DNA of 7,192 nt from CAYGWP01 sp964353455. GTDB lineage: Bacteria > Planctomycetota > Phycisphaerae > FEN-1346. The notes under the pieces were generated by a model that saw nothing but the letters and a program-made list of their open reading frames with translations, had not been told where the DNA came from and did not search any database. Positions 5,712 through 7,192 of this stretch are shown piece after piece. The first letter of the stretch is position 1. Each line of letters opens with the position of its first letter. The translations under genes and the position numbers were made by a program. The stretch is taken from positions 1 to 7,192 of the forward strand of contig CAYGWP010000555.1 of assembly GCA_964353455.1 (NCBI GenBank). Direction: 5' to 3'.

Positions 5712-5778
5712 ACGCCCGAGGGCGGGCGTGCCACAGTTTTGAAACAGTCTATGAACGCCCGAGGGCGGGCGTGCCACA
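5712..5778. repeat. Pair of identical 24-bp REP-like palindromes
   Basis: The same 24 bases, starting ACGCCCGAGGGCGGGCGT, occur at 5712-5735 and 5755-5778 in the same orientation, 19 bases apart. Each can fold with ACGCCCG against CGGGCGT. They fill most of the 99 bases between the methyltransferase stop (5785) and the start of the membrane protein gene (5685). They may mark the 3' end of the methyltransferase transcript, as REPs often do, but no U run follows. Confidence 0.85.
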
Positions 5779-5784
5779 TAAAGG

Positions 5785-6453
5785 TTATTGACCCGCGGGG
5801 CGGATTTCAAGGTCTCGCCAGTGGCTGACCGTCCGGAAACCGCGTCTGCCGAAAAGTCCGCCGCCGATTGCCGTCCGGATGCGGTCCGCAAGCGGCGGCT
5901 GCTCGGTCCAGCGGACGAGGGTCTCGCGCCGCCACGTGTCGGCCAGGTCCGCCGCGTTTCCGCGCGGCGACTTCAGGCCCAGGCCGAAAACGAGGCGCGG
6001 CGTTTTCGGGTGTCCCTGCCAGCCGTAGAGGACGCTGCCGAACCCGGCGAGGAGCCGCTCGATTGCCCGCGGCGTGAAACGCCAGTAGTCGTCAGGATAG
6101 GCGTGGATGTGGAACTCAAAGACGCTCGTGATGAGCGCAAGGCCCTGCGGCGCGGTCACGCGGAGGATTTCCTCGGCCCCGCGGCGAAAGTCCCAGGCGT
6201 GCTCAAGGACGTTCAGGCACAGGACCGTGCCGAAAGAGCCGTCGGGGAACGATAGGGCCTCGATCCGCTCGACGCGGTCAACGCCGGGGCCGGCCATCAT
6301 GTCGCAGCCCACGTACTCTTTGCCCGCGAAGAGCGGCCTCAGGTCGCCGACCTCCTCGCCCTGCACCTGGAGCGAGCCGATCTCAAGGACCGGCGGCGGC
6401 GGCTGGAACACCGCCACGGCCGACTCAACGAGCGCTCGCGTCAAAGCGTCCAA
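5785..6453 (-). CDS. Class I SAM-dependent methyltransferase
   Basis: About 222 residues from the TTG at 6453. Motifs of the Methyltransf_11 type are visible in order: PPVLEIGSLQ (SAM-binding motif I, early in the protein), EYVGCDMMAGPGVD (motif II, acidic residue for the ribose), ALSFPDGSFGTVLCLNVLEH (the post-II/III region ending in the typical EH), EEILRVTAPQGLALITS, then HAYPDDYWRFTPRAIERLL, which is usual in family members near sugar or cell-envelope genes. The substrate cannot be told. I prefer the TTG start because AAAGGAG stands five bases upstream and the protein then begins 23 residues before motif I. In-frame alternatives are the ATG at 6477 and a GTG at 6498 lying inside a hairpin. 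The gene lies about 100 bases after the ABC ATPase stop and 99 bases before the membrane protein gene, all on one strand. Confidence 0.9.
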   Translation of the reverse strand: MDALTRALVESAVAVFQPPPPVLEIGSLQVQGEEVGDLRPLFAGKEYVGCDMMAGPGVDRVERIEALSFPDGSFGTVLCLNVLEHAWDFRRGAEEILRVTAPQGLALITSVFEFHIHAYPDDYWRFTPRAIERLLAGFGSVLYGWQGHPKTPRLVFGLGLKSPRGNAADLADTWRRETLVRWTEQPPLADRIRTAIGGGLFGRRGFRTVSHWRDLEIRPAGQ

Positions 6454-6458
6454 AACAT

Positions 6459-6465
6459 CTCCTTT
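6459..6465 (-). promoter_or_regulatory. Ribosome binding site favouring a TTG start for the methyltransferase
   Basis: On the - strand AAAGGAG ends five bases before TTG 6453. The ATG at 6477 has only a G run in front of it, and that run is part of a hairpin stem. The site therefore favours the rarer TTG codon, though the same bases would also be ordinary coding text (Gly-Lys-Gly-Asp) if translation began upstream. Confidence 0.45.
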
Positions 6466-6481
6466 GCCGGGTGGCATACAG

Positions 6482-6505
6482 GCCCCCCGTGTATTCACGG
6501 GGGGC
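6482..6505. repeat. 10-bp perfect hairpin upstream of the methyltransferase gene
   Basis: GCCCCCCGTG (6482-6491) pairs exactly with CACGGGGGGC (6496-6505) around TATT. In the - strand transcript it lies between the ABC ATPase stop and the methyltransferase start. No U run follows, so it is either an interspersed palindrome like the others here or a leader structure. Confidence 0.7.
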
Positions 6506-6545
6506 TAAATGTGAAGGATACCTGAACCGGCGCGGGCCGCAATTC

Positions 6546-6577
6546 AAAAACGGCTTACCCGGCGGGGTTTCGCCGGG
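6546..6577 (-). terminator. Possible weak terminator at the end of the ABC ATPase gene
   Basis: On the - strand CCCGGCG (6577-6571) pairs with CGCCGGG (6564-6558) across a six-base loop, overlapping the last codons of the ATPase. TTTTT (6550-6546) follows, but only after seven intervening bases, which is longer than usual. Termination here would be partial. Confidence 0.3.
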
Positions 6578-7192
6578 CGGCGACGGCCAGAGGCAACTCG
6601 AGGCCGTGTGATTCGAGGAGTTCGCGGTCGTTGAGCATCTCGGCCGCCGGGCCGTCGGCGACCACGCGGCCGGCATCCATGAGCACGGTGCGCCCGCAGA
6701 TGTCCATGATGAGGTCCAGGTCGTGGCCCGCGATGAGGAGCGTGTTCGGAAGTCCGCGCAGGAGTTCGATCACGCGCCGACGGCCGCGCGGGTCAAGGTT
6801 CGCGCTTGGTTCATCCAGGGCGAGTATCTGGGGACGCATGGCCAGGACCGTCGCCAGCGCCGCCCTCCTCTTCTCGCCCACCGAGAGGTGATACGGGGCG
6901 CGGTCCTCGTAGCCGCTGAGTTCGACCGCGTCAAGCGCCTCGTGGACCCGCGCATGGACCTCGTGCGGGTCCAGGCCCATCGTCGTCGGGCCGAAAGCGA
7001 CGTCGTCTCCGACGCGCGGCATGAAGAGTTGATCGTCGGGGTCCTGGAACACCAGGCCCATGTGCCGGCGGACGTGGCCGGCCGTCGCGCGGCTCACGGC
7101 GTGGCCGTCAACACGGATCGTCCCCTGGGCCGAGACGAAACCCGCCAGGGCAAGCATCAGCGTGCTCTTCCCTGCCCCGTTCGGGCCGATGA
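6555..7192 (-). CDS. cbiO: ECF-type cobalt/nickel ABC transporter ATPase (5' end outside window)
   Basis: The 5' end is cut by the right window edge exactly at Walker A (IGPNGAGKSTLM, codons from 7190), leaving 211 residues. The subunit hydrolyses ATP to drive uptake through an energy-coupling-factor importer on the inner face of the membrane. Motifs in order: Q-loop GLVFQDPDDQLFMPRVGDDV, then AFGPTTMGL, which is typical of CbiO/EcfA proteins; signature LSVGEKRRAAL; Walker B ILALDEPSANLD with its D-loop; and switch histidine in LIAGHDLDLIMD. The signature reads LSVGE instead of the usual LSGGQ. The tail (DGPAAEMLNDRELLESHGLE) is also typical. Metal (cobalt or nickel) is the commonest substrate for such single-ATPase versions, but a vitamin importer cannot be excluded; the membrane and substrate subunits should lie upstream, beyond 7192. 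Confidence 0.93.
   Translation of the reverse strand, partial: IGPNGAGKSTLMLALAGFVSAQGTIRVDGHAVSRATAGHVRRHMGLVFQDPDDQLFMPRVGDDVAFGPTTMGLDPHEVHARVHEALDAVELSGYEDRAPYHLSVGEKRRAALATVLAMRPQILALDEPSANLDPRGRRRVIELLRGLPNTLLIAGHDLDLIMDICGRTVLMDAGRVVADGPAAEMLNDRELLESHGLELPLAVAARRNPAG

Noticed and set aside
5023..5742. 239-aa open frame on the + strand across the membrane-protein gene
   Set aside because: Rich in Ala, His, Arg and Gly with no recognisable domain. It is the mirror frame of the - strand gene, which has a membrane helix, a coherent beta domain and a ribosome binding site.
5788..6255. 155-aa + strand frame opposite the methyltransferase
   Set aside because: Arg/Glu/Ala-rich shadow text; the opposite strand carries clear SAM-binding motifs.

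Overview
This is a 7.2 kb, mostly GC-rich chromosomal window, probably from an uncultured member of the Planctomycetota or a related PVC-group bacterium. That placement is an inference. It rests on the gene set and on several short palindromic and tandem repeat families between genes that I recall from genomes of that kind. No rRNA, tRNA or CRISPR array is visible.

Layout on the + strand: (1) positions 1-755 hold the 3' end of a pyruvate phosphate dikinase gene, closed by a strong intrinsic terminator (805-835). (2) Positions 841-1505 have no gene but are packed with palindromes and tandem repeats. Among them are two modules of four 9-bp units, each followed by an inverted arm. (3) Positions 1614-2501 encode a stand-alone Bro-N (phage antirepressor-like) protein. 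Two repeat pairs surround it: a perfect 31-bp inverted match (1145-1175 / 2506-2536) and a 42-bp direct repeat with 3 mismatches (1464-1505 / 2643-2684).

Everything after about 2.7 kb is on the - strand. Positions 5064 down to 2783 hold three genes whose base composition is clearly lower in GC than the flanks (45-47% in two sampled lines against about 70% in the dikinase gene). They encode a 258-aa protein with a C-terminal DUF4145/HEPN-like domain (motif RNEYAH), an unrecognised 353-aa protein, and an unrecognised 89-aa protein. They look like a horizontally acquired cassette inserted among the repeats, and are the best candidate here for an undescribed system, possibly defence-related. That function is conjecture.

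To the right the GC-rich background returns, with three more - strand genes in the order of transcription: an energy-coupling-factor type ABC ATPase (CbiO/EcfA family, cut by the window end at its Walker A motif), a class I SAM-dependent methyltransferase, and a small protein with one membrane anchor and a beta-rich domain. Each junction carries a palindrome. These three share a strand but nothing in the sequence shows that they share a pathway.
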